DNA of 8,472 nucleotides, taken from the NCBI GenBank assembly GCA_027061625.1, contig JAMOVF010000095.1, positions 1 to 8,472 of the forward strand, read 5' to 3'. Source of the DNA: Deltaproteobacteria bacterium (GTDB taxonomy: Bacteria; Desulfobacterota; Dissulfuribacteria; Dissulfuribacterales; JALVPX01). How positions within the stretch are numbered: position 1 is the stretch's first letter; each line of letters begins with the position of its first letter. The notes under the pieces were generated by a model. That model was not told where the DNA came from. It saw only the letters and a list, made by a program, of their open reading frames with translations, and made no database searches. The translations under genes were made by a program, and so were the position numbers. Below are positions 6,501-8,472 of the stretch, piece by piece.

Positions 6501-8042
6501 ATGAAAAACGGGAAGGGATTTTTTCTGTTTTCCTTGGGAGCGTTAGCAACTTTTCTCTTTGCATCTATTGCTACAGCAGGCCCTGGAAAAGTGGAGGTTC
6601 AGACCGCTGGCGACATAACAATAAGAATGGGAGCCCAGGTCCGCATAATCCCCACTGCTGAAATAGACAGGGACTTCGGCCTTAGCGACCGGCTCAATCA
6701 TGAGCAGGAAGTAAAGGCAGCCAAGAAGATGCCTTTCAACTTCGGTCCAAGCACCAGAACCCACTTCAACGAATCTGGCGGAGCCATCAAAGACAGCTAC
6801 ATCCGCGGCGAAAACAGGCTGTTCTTCAACTTTGCCCACGGCTCTGATTGGGATGTCTATATGGCCCTTGAAACAGATACTGTTCTGGACCGCAGGGCAG
6901 TGGACCGCACCGATTTTATTAGGGGCCATCAGAGTCAGCAGTTTGGTATTGAACGCCTGCTTGCCACCTTCAAAGTGCCTGGCATGGACGCCCGCATAAA
7001 GGCAGGCTGGGATGCACAAGGTGTGGATATTCCCTTTGGCGGTTTGGTATATGGCCAGGATGACCCAGGCATAGGAATTATAGGCAATGCCAACGGTGTA
7101 AAGTATGAAGTAACCTATATCAAATCAGATGAAGATGAAGCTGGCTACGGCCTTGCTCCTACATTCAACCCAATTGGCTATCCATCAAGCGGTAAAGATC
7201 AAGACCGCACCTTTTTATATGCCAAAGCTGGCTACAACTTCTCAGGCACCTATCTGGAAGCCTTCTACCTTCGTGATGAAAACGATTTAAACGGAGGCGA
7301 GGTCCACAATAATTTCATCGGTCTCCAGGGTAAATGCACCCATGGCATCTTCAAACCATCTTTTGAAATTGCCTATTCCTTTGGCGAAGATGACAAGAAT
7401 GATGCAGATATAAACGCCTTTGCTCTCTTTGCAGACTTGGCCATTGATCTGCATGAGATGGTAGGCATGAAAAAATTTGAGGCCCATGTAGGCGGCTACT
7501 ACATCCAGGGTGATGACGATCCAGGCGATGACGACTATGAAGGTTTTATGCCTGCTAGCGCACTTCACCGTTACACCCCAAGCTTTGGTTCTGAGCAGAG
7601 CTTTTCCTTTGACGTGAACCCAGTGTTTGGTCAGCCGCTTTACTCCATGCAGCCAATTGGCTACGGTAAATTTGAGAACCCTGGCCTCATCATGTTTGGC
7701 GGCGGACTAAAGTTTGCCACTGGCAGATGGTCTTACAAAGGCAATGTGATGGCCATGTGGTTTGCTGAGAATGATCCTGTTGAAGCATACTATGCCAACC
7801 TAGGCGTTTCAGATGTTGAAATAGACGACTTCATGGGTATTGAATGGAATAACGAGCTTTCCTATAAGGTTTACAACTCTGTTACTTTGAAAAGCGGTGT
7901 CTCCTTCCTGTTCCCAGGAGCAGGCGGAAAGGATATCACCAGGGCCCTTGCCGCCTATGCAAAGGGCATCTCTTTCAAGGAAGCCAAAGAGTCTGATGAC
8001 ATAGCAACAAGGCTGGCATTGGAACTGCTCTGGTTCTTCTAA
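6501..8042 (+). CDS. Outer-membrane beta-barrel porin-like protein
   Basis: 513 residues from the ATG at 6501. The signal peptide is clear: basic residues K2 and K5, a hydrophobic core at 7-23 and an ATA-G cleavage site after Ala26, leaving about 487 mature residues. The mature part is rich in G, Y, F, D and N, with alternating hydrophobic strands (for example 'RTFLYAKAGYNFSGTYLEAF'), and it ends in '...LELLWFF', the terminal aromatic expected of a BAM-recognised barrel strand. Overall form resembles the large porin-like proteins of Desulfobacterota, but I recognise no specific family motif, so substrate and oligomeric state are unknown. Two Asp clusters, D338-D340 and D343-D345 (GDDDPGDDDYEG), may be a surface loop or cation site. 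Codons favour C-ending forms (ttc, aac, ggc), consistent with high expression. It has its own leader, a good ribosome site and a strong terminator, so it is probably monocistronic. Confidence 0.8.
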   Translation: MKNGKGFFLFSLGALATFLFASIATAGPGKVEVQTAGDITIRMGAQVRIIPTAEIDRDFGLSDRLNHEQEVKAAKKMPFNFGPSTRTHFNESGGAIKDSYIRGENRLFFNFAHGSDWDVYMALETDTVLDRRAVDRTDFIRGHQSQQFGIERLLATFKVPGMDARIKAGWDAQGVDIPFGGLVYGQDDPGIGIIGNANGVKYEVTYIKSDEDEAGYGLAPTFNPIGYPSSGKDQDRTFLYAKAGYNFSGTYLEAFYLRDENDLNGGEVHNNFIGLQGKCTHGIFKPSFEIAYSFGEDDKNDADINAFALFADLAIDLHEMVGMKKFEAHVGGYYIQGDDDPGDDDYEGFMPASALHRYTPSFGSEQSFSFDVNPVFGQPLYSMQPIGYGKFENPGLIMFGGGLKFATGRWSYKGNVMAMWFAENDPVEAYYANLGVSDVEIDDFMGIEWNNELSYKVYNSVTLKSGVSFLFPGAGGKDITRALAAYAKGISFKEAKESDDIATRLALELLWFF

Positions 8043-8067
8043 AAAAACGAAAACGCAGCATAGAAAT

Positions 8068-8103
8068 AAAAAAAAGCGGCCCTAACAAAGGGGCCGCTTT
8101 TTT
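8068..8103. terminator. Strong, probably bidirectional intrinsic terminator
   Basis: GCGGCCC (8076-8082) pairs exactly with GGGCCGC (8091-8097) across an 8-base loop. A tract of As (8068-8075) before the stem and six Ts (8098-8103) after it can extend the stem to 13 bp and supply the U-run on either strand. It lies 25 bases after the porin stop and 20 bases after the stop of the converging minus-strand gene, so it can serve both. Confidence 0.93.
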
Positions 8104-8122
8104 ATTTATATAGAATTTACTG

Positions 8123-8472
8123 CTACGCCGAATTACTACTCTTGGGCAAAACGGATTCTTTTATTGCTTGTTCATCAATCTCTTTAAGATTGCTCAATTC
8201 TTTAACCTGTTTTGTAGTTTCCTCTATAATTTCATCGTACAATTTTAAGACCTTGGGATCAAAGCCTGGAGTCGTTTGAGCAGTAAATTGAAATAGCTGC
8301 ATTTGATTCAAAAAATTATTTAAAATATGGTGCAATGAAAAAATCATAGCCTTATAAACTCTAACTTTTTCAAGTTCCACCTTTTGATTGCGTTGCCATG
8401 ATATGAGATCAGCCATAATAAAAAACAATAAAATTATACCGCCAATAAAATATTCATCGATTTCATAATGTT
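8123..8472 (-). CDS. Membrane-anchored protein resembling a histidine-kinase DHp domain, without ATPase domain (5' partial)
   Basis: The frame runs in from the right edge and gives 115 visible residues before TAG; the start is probably outside the window, though a TTG at 8428 and an ATG at 8416 are internal possibilities. Numbered from the edge, residues about 8-25 form a transmembrane helix ('YFIGGIILLFFIMADLISW'). A charged linker (26-37, 'QRNQKVELEKVR') leads to an amphipathic helix containing HHILNNFLNQMQLF (47-60), then a second helical stretch at about 77-100 rich in E, K and L ('DEIIEETTKQVKELSNL'). This resembles the H-box helix pair of sensor kinases, with H47 or H48 as the candidate phospho-acceptor. 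No ATP-binding domain follows: the stop is followed by a terminator. The family is not recognised with certainty; phosphotransfer is inference. The DNA is about 30% GC (91 of 300 bases, 8161-8460), well below its neighbours. Confidence 0.6.
   Translation of the reverse strand, partial: HYEIDEYFIGGIILLFFIMADLISWQRNQKVELEKVRVYKAMIFSLHHILNNFLNQMQLFQFTAQTTPGFDPKVLKLYDEIIEETTKQVKELSNLKEIDEQAIKESVLPKSSNSA

Noticed and set aside
6543..7019. 158-codon open frame on the minus strand inside the porin gene
   Set aside because: It is antisense to the porin, has no recognisable motif or ribosome site, and its codon pattern follows from the sense strand.
1..8472. A novel defence or mobile system, CRISPR array, tRNA or insertion sequence
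   Set aside because: No repeat-spacer pattern, cloverleaf, transposase or terminal inverted repeats were seen; most genes are recognisable housekeeping or envelope genes.

Overview
The window reads as ordinary chromosomal sequence from an anaerobic Gram-negative bacterium, most likely a member of the Desulfobacterota (sulfate- or sulfur-metabolising 'deltaproteobacteria'). This placement is inference. It rests on a molybdopterin-binding protein with a Cys-rich C-terminal tail of a type I associate with sulfate reducers and acetogens, a yggT-divIVA pair, a stand-alone type I-beta DAHP synthase, and a secreted beta-barrel porin whose mRNA leader and terminator suggest high expression. No tRNA, rRNA, CRISPR array, transposase or phage gene is visible, and there is no gene-free stretch longer than about 125 bases.

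Layout. 1-1749 (+): a probable operon of a molybdopterin-binding protein (5' end outside the window), a YggT-family membrane protein and a DivIVA-like coiled-coil protein, with gaps of 9 and 12 bases. 1668-2738 (-): dusB, a tRNA-dihydrouridine synthase that converges on divIVA, so that the two coding regions overlap tail to tail by 82 bases. 2739-2830: a 92-base divergent intergenic region with a pair of imperfect direct repeats. 2831-5146 (+): recD2-type SF1B helicase. 5212-6351 (+): DAHP synthase, the first step of the shikimate pathway. 6352-6500: a leader region with a weak hairpin and an orphan, near-perfect Shine-Dalgarno sequence. 6501-8042 (+): outer-membrane porin-like protein with a signal peptide. 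8068-8103: a strong terminator that looks bidirectional. 8123-8472 (-): the 3' part of a small AT-rich gene for a membrane-anchored protein resembling the dimerisation/phosphotransfer helices of a histidine kinase but lacking an ATPase domain.

The genes do not form one pathway. YggT and DivIVA plausibly act together in cell-envelope or division organisation. DusB (tRNA modification), RecD2 (DNA repair) and DAHP synthase (aromatic amino acids) are housekeeping. The least explained items are the ATPase-less DHp-like protein at the right edge, the orphan Shine-Dalgarno ahead of the porin, the antisense-encoded tail of DusB, and the repeat pair between dusB and recD2. I see no convincing evidence of a new multi-gene system here.
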